Assembly (NCBI GenBank): GCA_004299545.1
Contig: SCRB01000868.1
Coordinates: forward strand, 1-9,442
Reading direction: 5' to 3'
Length of the DNA: 9,442 nucleotides
Source of the DNA: Rhizobiaceae bacterium
GTDB taxonomy: Bacteria; Pseudomonadota; Alphaproteobacteria; Rhizobiales; Rhizobiaceae
Position 1 is the first letter of the stretch. Each line of letters starts with the position of its first letter. Below, one piece after another: positions 1 through 9,411 of the stretch. Position numbers and translations under genes: made by a program. The notes below the pieces were generated by a model that saw nothing but the letters and a program-made list of their open reading frames with translations, was not told the DNA's origin and searched no databases.

Positions 1-734
1 TCGAAATCGCCTTTACGTGCGACGGTGAGGACGCCTTTTTCAGGACCTTCCAGGATCGCGGCATACGGATTGCCGACCGGATCGAGGCTCCTTTCGGTGA
101 TGGCGACGCGGGCCCCCTTCAAGGGGCTGTCGGGAGGCGCATAAACAACGGTTTCGAAGCCCTTGTTGGTGCGCAATTCCTTCCGGGGGATGAGGAAATC
201 GAGATTGCGGACCGGCCCCTTCATGTCCTGCGGGTCGATGCGGAATTCGGAAATGCGGTGCTCGCGTTCGAAGCCGACCGTCGCGATGCCGCCACGGACG
301 GCAAGGCTTTCCGCGTCGGTCAGCCATTTCCTGCCGATGATCTTTCCATGACGGTCCACCATGGGCTGCATGGTGAAATGGGAAAAGGCGGTCGGCCGGC
401 CGGCCTCGTCATGTTCGACAGTGCCGAAAAACCAGTAGCCCGTATCGGCGACGCCGGCGAAGCTACCGCCGGGCGTCAGGAAGCGGAAGGCGGAGAAGCT
501 GCCGAAACGGGGATTGGGCGATGTCAGTTCCAGACCGCCAATGAAAGTAAGCGGCCCGAAGCGCGTTTCCTTCGATCTGAAATCGAAAGTGCGGATGGGG
601 GTGGCGCTGACGGCCATCTGCTCGACGCGGCCCCTGGCAAACGCCGCGACCGGCGAAGGCGCCATGTCGGCTGCCAGCCCCGATAAGAGCACAGCCGCCA
701 ACAGTAGGGAAGAAAGCCCCCTCCGCACGGGCAT
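1..734 (-). CDS. Esterase-like activity of phytase family protein (exported, partial)
   Basis: The gene reads leftward and runs off the window, so the first 244 codons are visible without a stop. The N-terminus looks like a signal peptide: a basic MPVRR start, a hydrophobic stretch over residues 8-22 (LSSLLLAAVLLSGLAA), and a plausible cleavage after AFA near residue 33, so the product is probably periplasmic or secreted. The mature part contains FGPLTFIGGLEL, GSFAGVADTGYW and NKGFETVVYAPP, which I recognise as typical of the phytase-like domain family (Pfam Phytase-like, 'esterase-like activity of phytase'). The substrate is not known for most members, and phosphatase or esterase activity here is only inferred from the family. 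The ATG at 734 is four bases after the cobT stop, with no obvious Shine-Dalgarno sequence, so translation may be coupled to cobT. The family call is fairly secure; the function is not. Confidence 0.82.
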   Translation of the reverse strand, partial: MPVRRGLSSLLLAAVLLSGLAADMAPSPVAAFARGRVEQMAVSATPIRTFDFRSKETRFGPLTFIGGLELTSPNPRFGSFSAFRFLTPGGSFAGVADTGYWFFGTVEHDEAGRPTAFSHFTMQPMVDRHGKIIGRKWLTDAESLAVRGGIATVGFEREHRISEFRIDPQDMKGPVRNLDFLIPRKELRTNKGFETVVYAPPDSPLKGARVAITERSLDPVGNPYAAILEGPEKGVLTVARKGDF

Positions 735-738
735 GGAG

Positions 739-2637
739 TCAGCCGAAGCGGCGCTGCGGCGCCCCTATGTGGCCGGCACCGCGCGCGGTTTCCTCGCCGA
801 AAAGGCTTGCCAGCTGTTCCGTCATCGCGCCCGCCAGTTCTTCGGCATCGACGATGGTGACGGCACGGCGGTAATAGCGGGTCACGTCGTGGCCGATGCC
901 GATCGCCAGAAGCTCGACCGGCGAGCGCGTTTCGATGAGTTCGATGACGGCCCTGAGATGTCGTTCGAGATAATTGCCGGGATTGACCGACAGGGTCGAA
1001 TCGTCGACCGGCGCGCCGTCGGAGATCATCATCAGGATCTTGCGCTGCTCGCGCCGGCTGATCAGGCGCTGGTGCGCCCATAGAAGCGCCTCGCCGTCGA
1101 TGTTCTCCTTCAGCAGGCCCTCGCGCATCATCAGGCCGAGATTGCGTCGTGCCCGCCGCCATGGAGCGTCGGCCGATTTGTAGATGATATGACGAAGATC
1201 GTTGAGCCGGCCGGGATTGGGCGGCTTGCCGTCTTTCAGCCATTTCTCGCGCGCCTGGCCGCCTTTCCAGGCCTTCGTGGTGAAGCCGAGTATCTCGACG
1301 GAGACGCCGCAGCGTTCCAGCGTGCGGGCGAGGATGTCGGCGCAGGTCGCCGCGACGGTGATCGGGCGGCCGCGCATGGAGCCGGAATTGTCGAGAAGCA
1401 GGGTCACGACCGTATCGCGGAAATTCGTGTCGCGCTCCTGCTTGAAGGAGAGCGGCTGCATCGGGTCGATGACGATGCGGGTGAGCCTGGCGGAGTCGAG
1501 ATAACCCTCTTCCAGGTCGAAATCCCAGGACCGGTTCTGCTGCGCCATCAACCGGCGCTGCAAGCGGTTGGCGAGACGCCCTACGACGCCCTGCAGATTG
1601 GCAAGCTGCTTGTCGAGGAAGGCCCGCAGGCGGTCAAGTTCCTCTTCCTCGCACAGCCCCTCGGCGCCGACGGTTTCGTCAAAAGCCGTAGTGAAGACCT
1701 TGTAATCGATGTGCTGGGCGAGATCGGCGAAAGGATTGTCCGGACGGCGCGCCTCGCCGGGCGTTTCGGTGTCGGCCTGTTCGTCCTCGCTGACGTCCTC
1801 GGCCGTCGCGTCGGCCGCTTCGGTCTCGCCGTCCTCCTGCTCCTCGCTCGAGGCGTCGGTTTCCTCCTGCTCGGACTTCTCGCCGTCGGAATTTTCCTCG
1901 CCGCCTTCCTCTCCCTTGTCCTCGCCTTCGGATTGCTGGTCGTCCTCGTCGCTCTCCTGCTGTTCCTCCTCGCTCAGTTCCTCGGCCATTTCCATGGAGA
2001 CGAGCATATCCCGGACGACACGCGCGAAGGCCTGCTGGTTGTCTAGCTTGCCCAGAAGGGAATCGATGTCGGGGCCGGCCTTGTCCTCGATCCACTCGCG
2101 CCATAGCCCGACCATGCGCTCGCCGCTTTTCGGCGCCGGCCGCCCGGTCAGCTTTTCACGCACCATCAGGGCGATGGCCTCCTCGATCGGCGCTTCCGAC
2201 TTGTCACGCACGTCGCCGAGATCGGCGCGTTGATATTTGTCCTCCAGCATCGTCGCAATATTGTCCGAGACGCCGCGCATGGCGTTGGACCCGATCGCTT
2301 CGACACGCGCCTGTTCGACCGCATCGAAAACGGCGCGGGCCTGCTTGCCTTCCGGCGCCAGGCGGGCATGGACCTTCGGGTCGTGGCGCGCGTGCTTGAG
2401 CGCTATGGAATCGCCGAGCCCCCGCGTCACCGCTATGTCCGCGCGGGTCGGCTTCTTCGGCAAGTCGGGAAGCCGCGCATGGCTGCCGGCGAGCCCCGGC
2501 CGGTCCTTGCCGAAACTGACCTCGAATTCGTGATCCGCCGAGATCGCGCGCATGCACACGGTGACGGAGCGCTTCAGCACATCCGTATCCGAACCGTCTC
2601 GCGGCCTGCCGCGTGTGTTGTCTCCTGGGCTTGCCAT
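739..2637 (-). CDS. cobT: Cobaltochelatase subunit CobT
   Basis: CobT is the MIDAS-bearing subunit of the aerobic cobaltochelatase. With CobS and CobN it inserts cobalt into hydrogenobyrinate a,c-diamide, using ATP, during cytoplasmic cobalamin synthesis. The 632-residue product has the expected layout: a conserved N-terminal part (about 1-215), a very acidic linker in which 37 of residues 221-300 are Asp or Glu, and a C-terminal von Willebrand A/integrin-I-like domain. The metal-binding MIDAS motif is [10 protein letters not shown], with D416, S418 and S420, plus D540 in MMISDGAP. Length and architecture match rhizobial CobT and parallel the D subunit of magnesium chelatase. The ATG at 2637 lies 11 bases after the upstream GFA gene, with only a weak purine-rich leader (AGCAAG), so coupling is likely. 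I see no frameshift or truncation. Confidence 0.97.
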   Translation of the reverse strand: MASPGDNTRGRPRDGSDTDVLKRSVTVCMRAISADHEFEVSFGKDRPGLAGSHARLPDLPKKPTRADIAVTRGLGDSIALKHARHDPKVHARLAPEGKQARAVFDAVEQARVEAIGSNAMRGVSDNIATMLEDKYQRADLGDVRDKSEAPIEEAIALMVREKLTGRPAPKSGERMVGLWREWIEDKAGPDIDSLLGKLDNQQAFARVVRDMLVSMEMAEELSEEEQQESDEDDQQSEGEDKGEEGGEENSDGEKSEQEETDASSEEQEDGETEAADATAEDVSEDEQADTETPGEARRPDNPFADLAQHIDYKVFTTAFDETVGAEGLCEEEELDRLRAFLDKQLANLQGVVGRLANRLQRRLMAQQNRSWDFDLEEGYLDSARLTRIVIDPMQPLSFKQERDTNFRDTVVTLLLDNSGSMRGRPITVAATCADILARTLERCGVSVEILGFTTKAWKGGQAREKWLKDGKPPNPGRLNDLRHIIYKSADAPWRRARRNLGLMMREGLLKENIDGEALLWAHQRLISRREQRKILMMISDGAPVDDSTLSVNPGNYLERHLRAVIELIETRSPVELLAIGIGHDVTRYYRRAVTIVDAEELAGAMTEQLASLFGEETARGAGHIGAPQRRFG

Positions 2638-2648
2638 CTTGCTATCTG

Positions 2649-2996
2649 TCAGCGCGAGCGACCATCAAATTGATCTGGCTGCAGGGTGTCGAGGTCGACC
2701 CCGTCAAGGCATCGCACGTTCACCGCCACCATCTCCTTGCCATCGGGCGTGGCCCCGCGCGCGAAGGATTCCATGCCGCAGGCCGCACAGAACAGATGTT
2801 CGATCGTGTTCGTGTTGAACCGGTACTCGGTCAGATCCCGTTGGCCGTTTTCGAGAGCGAAATTCTCCGCCGGCGTGAAGGCGAGAATGCTGCCGCGCTT
2901 GCTGCAATAGGAGCAATTGCAGGTGATGGGGCTAGCGAGGTCGATCTCGACGTTGAAGCGAACCTTGCCGCAATGGCAGCCGCCTTCATATCTCAT
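2649..2996 (-). CDS. GFA family zinc protein (glutathione-dependent formaldehyde-activating enzyme-like)
   Basis: A 115-residue single-domain protein of the GFA/CENP-V family. Founding members bind glutathione and formaldehyde to form S-hydroxymethylglutathione, but most homologues have no proven substrate. All seven family cysteines are visible: GCHCGKVRF gives C7 and C9, CNCSYC gives C26, C28 and C31, and FCAACG gives C70 and C73. In the known Gfa fold the first and last pairs hold a structural zinc and the middle three hold a catalytic zinc. The start at 2996 is chosen because [10 protein letters not shown] is the family N-terminus and GGAAGAGAG stands just upstream as a good ribosome-binding site. 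An in-frame ATG at 3107 would add 37 unrelated residues overlapping cobS. The gene lies 40 bases after cobS and 11 before cobT, so it is probably co-transcribed with both. A role in cobalamin synthesis is not established. Confidence 0.92.
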   Translation of the reverse strand: MRYEGGCHCGKVRFNVEIDLASPITCNCSYCSKRGSILAFTPAENFALENGQRDLTEYRFNTNTIEHLFCAACGMESFARGATPDGKEMVAVNVRCLDGVDLDTLQPDQFDGRSR

Positions 2997-3036
2997 GCTC
3001 TCTCTTCCTTCTTGCTGCCGAACCCTCAATGCCGGC

Positions 3037-4023
3037 TCAGGCGAGCACCACATTGACGGCGCTTTCCGGCAACTCTTCCCCGAAGGCGCGCTGGTAGAAC
3101 TCGGCAACGACCGGGCGTTCCAGTTCGTCGCATTTGTTGAGGAAGGTCAGCCGGAAGGCCATGCCGAGATTGCCGAAGATTTCCGCATTCTCGGCCCAGG
3201 TGATGACCGTTCTGGGGCTCATGACGGTCGAGAGATCGCCGTTCATGAAGGCGGAGCGCGTCATGTCGGCGACGCGGACCATGCGGTTCACCGTTTCGCG
3301 GCCCTTGTCGTTGCGGTAGTGCTTGGCCTTGGCGAGAACGATCGCGACCTCGTTGTCGTGCGGCAGATAGTTGAGTGTCGTGACGATCGACCAGCGGTCC
3401 ATTTGCGCCTGGTTGATCTGTTGCGTTCCGTGATAGAGGCCGGTCGTATCGCCGAGACCGACCGTGTTGGCCGTGGCGAAGAGGCGGAAGGCGGGATGCG
3501 GGCGGATGACGCGGCTCTGGTCGAGAAGTGTCAGGCGGCCGGAGGATTCCAGCACGCGCTGGATGACGAACATGACGTCCGGGCGACCGGCGTCATATTC
3601 GTCGAAACAGAGCGCGACGTTGTGCTGGTAGGCCCAGGGCAGGATGCCGTCGCGGAATTCCGTGATCTGCTTGCCCTCCTTGAGCACGATCGCATCCTTG
3701 CCGACGAGATCGATACGGCTGACATGGCTGTCGAGATTGACGCGGACGCAGGGCCAGTTGAGACGTGCGGCCACCTGCTCGATATGGGTCGATTTGCCGG
3801 TGCCGTGATAACCGGAGACCATGACGCGGCGATTGAAGGCGAAACCGGCGAGGATGGCGAGCGTCGTCGGCTCGTCGAACAGATAATCCGGGTCGAAATC
3901 CGGCACATGCTCGTTGACGGCCGAATAGGCCGGCACGATCATCTTCGATTCGAAGCCGAACTTCTCCTGGACCGATGCGGTCGTATCGGGAAGGTTTGCA
4001 ATATCGCGGTCGATCTGGTTCAT
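3037..4023 (-). CDS. cobS: Cobaltochelatase subunit CobS (AAA+ ATPase)
   Basis: CobS is the AAA+ motor of the CobNST cobaltochelatase. It is thought to form a ring complex with CobT, whose ATP hydrolysis drives cobalt insertion by CobN. The product is 328 residues, a normal family length. Visible motifs are Walker [10 protein letters not shown] (71-79), Walker B ALCFDEYD (137-144), sensor 1 ATAN (183-186) and QMDRW (207-211), the last a possible arginine-finger region. The long block around [19 protein letters not shown] is characteristic of CobS. The start at 4023 gives the family N-terminus [15 protein letters not shown] and has a strong GGAGG at 4028-4032, four bases before the ATG. The frame stays open to an ATG at 4119, but that extension lacks a ribosome-binding site and homologues do not have it. 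A hairpin lies just before the ribosome-binding site. Confidence 0.97.
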   Translation of the reverse strand: MNQIDRDIANLPDTTASVQEKFGFESKMIVPAYSAVNEHVPDFDPDYLFDEPTTLAILAGFAFNRRVMVSGYHGTGKSTHIEQVAARLNWPCVRVNLDSHVSRIDLVGKDAIVLKEGKQITEFRDGILPWAYQHNVALCFDEYDAGRPDVMFVIQRVLESSGRLTLLDQSRVIRPHPAFRLFATANTVGLGDTTGLYHGTQQINQAQMDRWSIVTTLNYLPHDNEVAIVLAKAKHYRNDKGRETVNRMVRVADMTRSAFMNGDLSTVMSPRTVITWAENAEIFGNLGMAFRLTFLNKCDELERPVVAEFYQRAFGEELPESAVNVVLA

Positions 4024-4027
4024 TACG

Positions 4028-4032
4028 CCTCC
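4028..4032 (-). promoter_or_regulatory. Strong Shine-Dalgarno sequence of cobS
   Basis: Read on the minus strand this is GGAGG, followed by CGTA and the ATG at 4023. It is the clearest ribosome-binding site in the minus-strand cluster and decides the cobS start against the in-frame ATG at 4119. Confidence 0.75.
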
Positions 4033-4062
4033 GGCGCGCGGAAACAACAACGTTTCCGCCGG
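4031..4062 (-). promoter_or_regulatory. Inverted repeat / RNA hairpin in the cobS leader
   Basis: Two perfect 8-base arms (GCGGAAAC at 4038-4045 and GTTTCCGC at 4052-4059 on the plus strand) enclose a 6-base loop. An alternative fold adds an outer CCGG/CCGG pair (4031-4034 with 4059-4062) across a 4-base bulge, and this would cover part of the cobS Shine-Dalgarno sequence. No T run follows, so a simple terminator is unlikely. The structure could affect cobS translation or mRNA stability, or be a protein-binding palindrome. It is far too small to be a cobalamin riboswitch. The repeat is seen directly; its function is inference. Confidence 0.5.
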
Positions 4063-4132
4063 GTTGTCTTGTCCAATACGGGGCCGTCTTAAAGCTTTTT
4101 CCTTGCGGATAGAAGCCATTCGGACGGATTGC

Positions 4133-4756
4133 TCAGCATAGGCCAGCCTGCTTGAGCAGTCGGTAAGCCTGGATCACGTCGCGGAACCGGTCTTCCGAAC
4201 CCCTGTTGCCGCCATTCGCATCGGGATGGTGGCGCTTCACCAATTCCTTATAGCGCGCCTTGATTTCCGCGCCAGTCGCCTTTGCGTCAAGGCCAAGCGT
4301 TTCCAGCGCCCTGGCCTCCAGCTGCTTCAGTTTACGCTCGCGCGGACGGGCGGGACCGCGGGCGCCCTGCTGGCCAAAGAGATTGAACGGGTCGCGGGAC
4401 CGGTTGAAATAGGCTGCCCGCCCAGAACGCGCCTGGGAAAAATCGGCGGAAGCGCGCGCTCCCCCCGAGGTGCCCATCTTCCAGGTCGGCCGATGGCCTG
4501 TCAGCGCCTCTTTCTGGAAGCGCGCTATGTCCGTATCGGCGAGGCCGGAGAAATAATTGTAGCTCTTGTTGTATTCGCGCACATGGTCGACGCAGAAATG
4601 AAAATATTCGCCTTCCTTCATGCGCCCGACGGGAGCGCGATGGGTTCCCGGCTCGCTGCATCCGTCCCATTGGCAGATAGGCGCGTGCGACTTTCGTTCC
4701 GCCTCCGGTTCGGGGCGGATCCTTATGCGTTCGAAATATTTCGAGTAAGGCTTCAT
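4133..4756 (-). CDS. J-domain (DnaJ-like) protein with N-terminal Cys/His cluster
   Basis: A 207-residue protein with the J domain at its C-terminus rather than its N-terminus. [30 protein letters not shown] starts the domain near residue 149; HPD, the motif that stimulates DnaK ATPase, is at 177-179, and the helix [15 protein letters not shown] ends the protein. There is no Gly/Phe region or DnaJ zinc domain, so it is a specialised class III co-chaperone. The N-terminal half has C28, C33, H39, C55 and H58 (CQWDGC, then FCVDH), a possible metal site. The start at 4756 ([14 protein letters not shown]) is preferred on family resemblance although no good ribosome-binding site is visible; the frame remains open upstream through the antisense of bolA, which I regard as chance. 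The gene stands divergent from bolA and 109 bases upstream of cobS, an arrangement I recall from other rhizobia. Its client protein is unknown. Confidence 0.9.
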   Translation of the reverse strand: MKPYSKYFERIRIRPEPEAERKSHAPICQWDGCSEPGTHRAPVGRMKEGEYFHFCVDHVREYNKSYNYFSGLADTDIARFQKEALTGHRPTWKMGTSGGARASADFSQARSGRAAYFNRSRDPFNLFGQQGARGPARPRERKLKQLEARALETLGLDAKATGAEIKARYKELVKRHHPDANGGNRGSEDRFRDVIQAYRLLKQAGLC

Positions 4757-4766
4757 TTCGCAGGCA

Positions 4767-4795
4767 ATTATTGGGTGCTTCGCGATGCGATGCAA
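4767..4795 (-). promoter_or_regulatory. Candidate promoter of the J-domain gene
   Basis: On the minus strand TTGCAT (4795-4790) is followed after 17 bases by AATAAT (4772-4767), which matches five of six bases of the sigma-70 -10 consensus. The expected transcription start would be near 4760, only about four bases before the ATG at 4756. The mRNA would then be nearly leaderless, consistent with the missing ribosome-binding site. The -35 match is poor, so this is a candidate only. Confidence 0.35.
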
Positions 4796-4798
4796 GAA

Positions 4799-4827
4799 TT
4801 GACATTTGCCGGGGGATCGGCCTACCG
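4799..4827 (+). promoter_or_regulatory. Candidate promoter of the bolA-obgE-proBA-nadD operon
   Basis: TTGACA at 4799-4804 is a perfect -35 box. At a 17-base spacing the -10 position reads CTACCG (4822-4827), which shares only CTA with the rhizobial CTATAT type, so the -10 is weak and may need an activator or be wrong. It lies back to back with the candidate promoter of the J-domain gene. Transcription from here would give bolA a leader of about 85 bases. Confidence 0.35.
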
Positions 4828-4918
4828 CGTAAATCGAAAAGCCGTGGTGATCGGCATTTGCGACGGTGACGGCTCCATCACGAAGCGACGCACACACATA
4901 TGGTGAAAAGGGACCGCA

Positions 4919-6260
<1,342 letters not shown>

Positions 6261-6261
6261 A

Positions 6262-7413
6262 ATGGAAGGCGGGAAACTTTCGGATTACCGGCGCGTCGTC
6301 ATCAAGGTCGGTTCGGCATTGCTCGTCGATCGCGCCAAGGGCCTGAAGCGGGCATGGCTTGCCGCGCTCGTCGACGACATCGCCGTACTTGCCGACGGGG
6401 GCGTGGAGGTGCTCGTGGTCTCCTCGGGCGCCATCGCGCTCGGGCGGTCGATCCTCGGATTGGGCCGGCGCACCCTGAAACTGGAGGAGAGCCAGGCCTG
6501 CGCCGCGATCGGCCAGATCGCGCTGGCCGGCGCATGGTCGGAAGAGCTTGGCAAGAGGAATCGGCGTTCAGGACAGGTCCTCGTCACGCTCGGTGATACG
6601 GAGGAGCGACGCCGCTATCTCAATGTGCGCGCGACGATCACAACGCTGTTGAAGCTCAAGGCCGTGCCCGTCATCAACGAGAACGACACCGTGGCAACGT
6701 CCGAAATCCGCTATGGCGATAATGACCGTCTCGCGGCACGCGTGGCGACAATGATCGGCGCAGACCTTCTGGTGCTGCTTTCGGACGTTGACGGTCTCTA
6801 TACGGCACCGCCGGCGCTCGATCCCGATGCGCGCCACATTCCCCACGTCGATAGAATCACGCCGGAGATCGAGGCAATGGCGGGTGCCGCGGCCTCCGAG
6901 CTTTCACGCGGCGGCATGCGCACGAAGCTCGAAGCGGGAAAGATCGCTACCGTCGCCGGCACGGCGATGATCGTGGCTTCCGGCGACCGGATGAACCCGC
7001 TTTCGGCCATCGACCGGGGCGAGCGTGCTACATTCTTCCGCCCGAGCGACCATCCCGTCAAAGGCTACAAGACCTGGATCGCCGGCCAGCTGGAGCCCGC
7101 CGGTCGTCTTCGTGTCGATGCCGGCGCGGTATCGGCGCTGCTTTCCGGCAAGTCGCTGCTTCCCGCCGGCGTGCGCGCCGTCGAAGGCAATTTCGCAAGA
7201 GGTGATACGGTGGCGGTGCTCGGACCGAACGGCCGCGAGGTGGCGCGCGGCCTCATTGCCTATGACGCTGCGGATGCAGTAAGGATTGCCGGCCACAAGA
7301 GTGCCGAGATCGCGGCCATCCTCGGTCATGAGGCACGCGCCGCCATGGTGCATCGCGACGATCTTGTGGTATCGGGGATGGTGGACATGGCCGCCGTGGC
7401 GGCTGAGGGATGA
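6262..7413 (+). CDS. proB: Glutamate 5-kinase ProB
   Basis: ProB phosphorylates L-glutamate with ATP to gamma-glutamyl phosphate, the first and feedback-inhibited step of proline synthesis. The 383-residue protein has the amino-acid-kinase domain followed by a C-terminal PUA domain, the long form found in many bacteria. Visible motifs are [10 protein letters not shown] (12-21, with K15 at the phosphate site), [10 protein letters not shown] (52-61), the substrate segment [27 protein letters not shown] (136-162) and [12 protein letters not shown] (215-226). The PUA part starts near [17 protein letters not shown] (273-289). The ATG at 6262 is one base after the obgE stop, with only a weak GGAT-like leader. 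The end overlaps or touches proA. The labile product is handed to ProA, so co-translation of the two is functionally sensible. Confidence 0.96.
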   Translation: MEGGKLSDYRRVVIKVGSALLVDRAKGLKRAWLAALVDDIAVLADGGVEVLVVSSGAIALGRSILGLGRRTLKLEESQACAAIGQIALAGAWSEELGKRNRRSGQVLVTLGDTEERRRYLNVRATITTLLKLKAVPVINENDTVATSEIRYGDNDRLAARVATMIGADLLVLLSDVDGLYTAPPALDPDARHIPHVDRITPEIEAMAGAAASELSRGGMRTKLEAGKIATVAGTAMIVASGDRMNPLSAIDRGERATFFRPSDHPVKGYKTWIAGQLEPAGRLRVDAGAVSALLSGKSLLPAGVRAVEGNFARGDTVAVLGPNGREVARGLIAYDAADAVRIAGHKSAEIAAILGHEARAAMVHRDDLVVSGMVDMAAVAAEG

Positions 7414-7415
7414 AG

Positions 7416-8702
7416 ATGCTGCAAAAGGCCGGAAAGCCGGAGGAAGCTATCGTCTCCCTGATGGCACAGATGGGACAGCGTGCAAGCGAAGCGGCGCGGC
7501 CGCTCGCCATCGCTTCGGCAGAGCAGAAGAATGAGGCGCTCCGCGCCATGGCGGACGCCATCGTTGCAGGCGAAGCCAATATTCTCGAAGCCAACGCCAT
7601 CGATATGGCGCATGCCGAACAGGCAAGGCTTCAGCCCTCATTCCTCGATCGGCTGAAGCTCACGCCCGCGCGCATCGCGGCAATGGCAGACGGCATCCGC
7701 GCCATAGCGGAGCTGAAGGACTCAGTCGGCGAGGTGATCGCCGAATGGGATCGGCCGAACGGCCTCCATATCGAAAGGGTGCGCACGCCGCTCGGCGTCA
7801 TCGGCGTGATTTATGAGAGCCGGCCGAACGTAACAGCCGACGCAGGCGCCCTCTGTCTCAAGGCGGGCAACGCGGTCATCCTGCGCGGCGGCTCCGATTC
7901 GGCGAACTCCTCGCGTGCCATCCATGCCTGCCTCATCGAGGGCCTGAGGGCGGCCGGCCTGCCGGAAGACGCGATCCAGCTGGTGCAAAGCACCGACCGG
8001 GCCGCCGTCGGCGAGATGCTGAAAGGGCTTGGCGGCGCCATCGACGTCATCATACCGCGCGGCGGCAAAAGCCTTGTCGGCCGCGTCCAGAACGAAGCGC
8101 GCGTGCCCGTCTTCGCGCATCTGGAAGGCATCTGCCATCTCTACATCGACAGGTCGGCCGATCTCGGCATGGCCGCGGCGATCGCTGTCAACGCCAAGAT
8201 GCGGCGCACCGGCATTTGCGGCGCAGCCGAGACGCTTCTGGTGGACCGGGCCGTTGCCGGGACGCATCTGGTGCCGATCCTGCAGGCATTGGCCGACGCC
8301 GGGTGTGAAATCCGCGCGGATGACGAGACGCGCACGCTTTTTCCTGCCGCGCGCCCGGCGAGCGAGGCGGACTGGCATACGGAATATCTGGAGGCGATCA
8401 TCTCGGTGAAGCTGGTGGACGGCGTCGGGGGAGCGATCGCCCATATCGAACACTATTCCTCCCACCATACCGACGCTATCGTCGCGGAGGATGCGCCGGC
8501 GGTGGAGCGGTTCTTCAACGAGATCGATTCCGCCATCCTGCTTCACAACGCCTCGACACAGTTCGCGGACGGCGGGGAATTCGGCATGGGGGCGGAGATC
8601 GGCATCGCCACGGGCAAGATGCACGCGAGAGGGCCGGTCGGCGTCGAGCAGTTGACGTCCTTCAAATATCGCGTCCGCGGCTCCGGCCAGACGCGGCCTT
8701 GA
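7416..8702 (+). CDS. proA: Glutamate-5-semialdehyde dehydrogenase (gamma-glutamyl phosphate reductase) ProA
   Basis: ProA reduces gamma-glutamyl phosphate with NADPH to glutamate-5-semialdehyde, which cyclises to pyrroline-5-carboxylate for proline synthesis. The 428-residue protein shows the family blocks [54 protein letters not shown], and the catalytic cysteine segment [14 protein letters not shown] (nucleophile C268 from this start). It ends with [32 protein letters not shown] chose the ATG at 7416 because GAGG (7405-7408) stands seven bases ahead of it. The ATG at 7410 would instead overlap the proB stop as ATGA and add two residues, and cannot be excluded. The stop codon overlaps the proposed nadD start. 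I see no missing catalytic residue. Confidence 0.96.
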   Translation: MLQKAGKPEEAIVSLMAQMGQRASEAARPLAIASAEQKNEALRAMADAIVAGEANILEANAIDMAHAEQARLQPSFLDRLKLTPARIAAMADGIRAIAELKDSVGEVIAEWDRPNGLHIERVRTPLGVIGVIYESRPNVTADAGALCLKAGNAVILRGGSDSANSSRAIHACLIEGLRAAGLPEDAIQLVQSTDRAAVGEMLKGLGGAIDVIIPRGGKSLVGRVQNEARVPVFAHLEGICHLYIDRSADLGMAAAIAVNAKMRRTGICGAAETLLVDRAVAGTHLVPILQALADAGCEIRADDETRTLFPAARPASEADWHTEYLEAIISVKLVDGVGGAIAHIEHYSSHHTDAIVAEDAPAVERFFNEIDSAILLHNASTQFADGGEFGMGAEIGIATGKMHARGPVGVEQLTSFKYRVRGSGQTRP

Positions 8703-9349
8703 CCCCCGATCGAACGTCTTTTCCGGAGGTGGCCGCGCGTTACCTTCGCATACCCCGCGCCGCACCCGGCATGGCGGTCGGACTTTTCGGCGGCTCGTTC
8801 AATCCGCCGCATGCGGGGCATGCGCTGGTTTCCGAGATCGCCTTGCGGCGGATGCGCCTCGATCAGATCTGGTGGATCGTCTCTCCCGGCAATCCTCTCA
8901 AGGACAGGCGCGACCTCGCCCCGCTTTCGCAACGCATCCAGCTTTGCGAAAGGATGAACGCCGACTGGCGGGTGCGGGTGACGGCATTCGAGGCGGCACA
9001 CCATATCCGCTACACGGCCGACACGCTGGCGCTGGTGAAAAGCCGCAATCCGGGCGTCGATTTCGTCTGGATCATGGGCGCCGACAGCCTGCGCGACTTT
9101 CATCGCTGGCAGCGCTGGCGCGAGATCGCGCTCACCTTCCCGATCGCGGTGGTGGACCGGCCCGGAGCGACGCTTTCCTTCCTGTCTTCCGTCATGGCCA
9201 AGACCTTCGACCATGCCCGCGTCGACGAAAGGGACGCCTCCCTGCTCGCGCGCATGAAGGCGCCGGCATGGACCTTCATCCACGGCCCACGCTCCTCGCT
9301 GTCCTCGACCGCCATCCGCAATGGTGACAGTCAACAGAACCAGCGCTGA
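8699..9349 (+). CDS. nadD: Nicotinate-nucleotide adenylyltransferase NadD
   Basis: NadD transfers AMP from ATP to nicotinate mononucleotide to give deamido-NAD, a late step of NAD synthesis. The nucleotidyltransferase signature [11 protein letters not shown] is at residues 31-41. Further blocks are [11 protein letters not shown] (60-70), YTADTL (105-110), [19 protein letters not shown] (122-140) and the C-terminal ISSTAIR-type motif [11 protein letters not shown] (199-209). The start used here is TTG at 8699, overlapping the proA stop as TTGA. It keeps the segment [19 protein letters not shown], which resembles the N-terminus of rhizobial NadD. Other starts are GTG at 8729 and ATG at 8771, and none has a convincing ribosome-binding site. 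It is the last gene of the run, followed by a hairpin with a T run. Confidence 0.94.
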   Translation: MTPDRTSFPEVAARYLRIPRAAPGMAVGLFGGSFNPPHAGHALVSEIALRRMRLDQIWWIVSPGNPLKDRRDLAPLSQRIQLCERMNADWRVRVTAFEAAHHIRYTADTLALVKSRNPGVDFVWIMGADSLRDFHRWQRWREIALTFPIAVVDRPGATLSFLSSVMAKTFDHARVDERDASLLARMKAPAWTFIHGPRSSLSSTAIRNGDSQQNQR

Positions 9350-9375
9350 AACGCGCCGTCGACCACGCGTGAAAG

Positions 9376-9399
9376 CCGGCGGAAGCCGGGTTCTTTTTT
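9376..9399 (+). terminator. Candidate rho-independent terminator after nadD
   Basis: CCGGC (9376-9380) and GCCGG (9385-9389) can pair around a GGAA loop. The next bases are GTTC and then six T's (9394-9399). The stem is short, only five G/C pairs, so it may be weak, but the position 26 bases after the nadD stop fits an operon end or attenuation before a downstream gene. Confidence 0.5.
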
Positions 9400-9411
9400 G
9401 ATCCAGAGCGT

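Noticed and set aside
1189..2046. A 285-codon plus-strand open frame with hydrophobic stretches, antisense to cobT
   Set aside because: It lies wholly inside cobT. The apparent membrane segments come from reverse-reading the acidic Glu/Asp codon run, and there is no family match or ribosome-binding site.
739..2637. Acidic low-complexity run in CobT as a possible insertion or assembly artefact
   Set aside because: An acidic linker between the N-terminal part and the MIDAS domain is a known feature of CobT and of magnesium chelatase D subunits.
2917..4092. A 391-codon plus-strand open frame antisense to cobS
   Set aside because: It is a high-GC shadow of a confidently identified gene, with no recognisable domain.
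4024..4119. N-terminal extension of CobS from the ATG at 4119
   Set aside because: It has no ribosome-binding site, is not present in CobS as I know it, and the ATG at 4023 has a strong GGAGG.
4024..4132. Cobalamin riboswitch before cobS
   Set aside because: The gap is only 109 bases, and I find neither the B12-box nor the multi-helix core; only a simple hairpin is present.
7722..8765. A 347-codon minus-strand open frame antisense to proA
   Set aside because: It is a shadow of proA, rich in Arg, His and Asp as expected from the complementary frame, with no motif.
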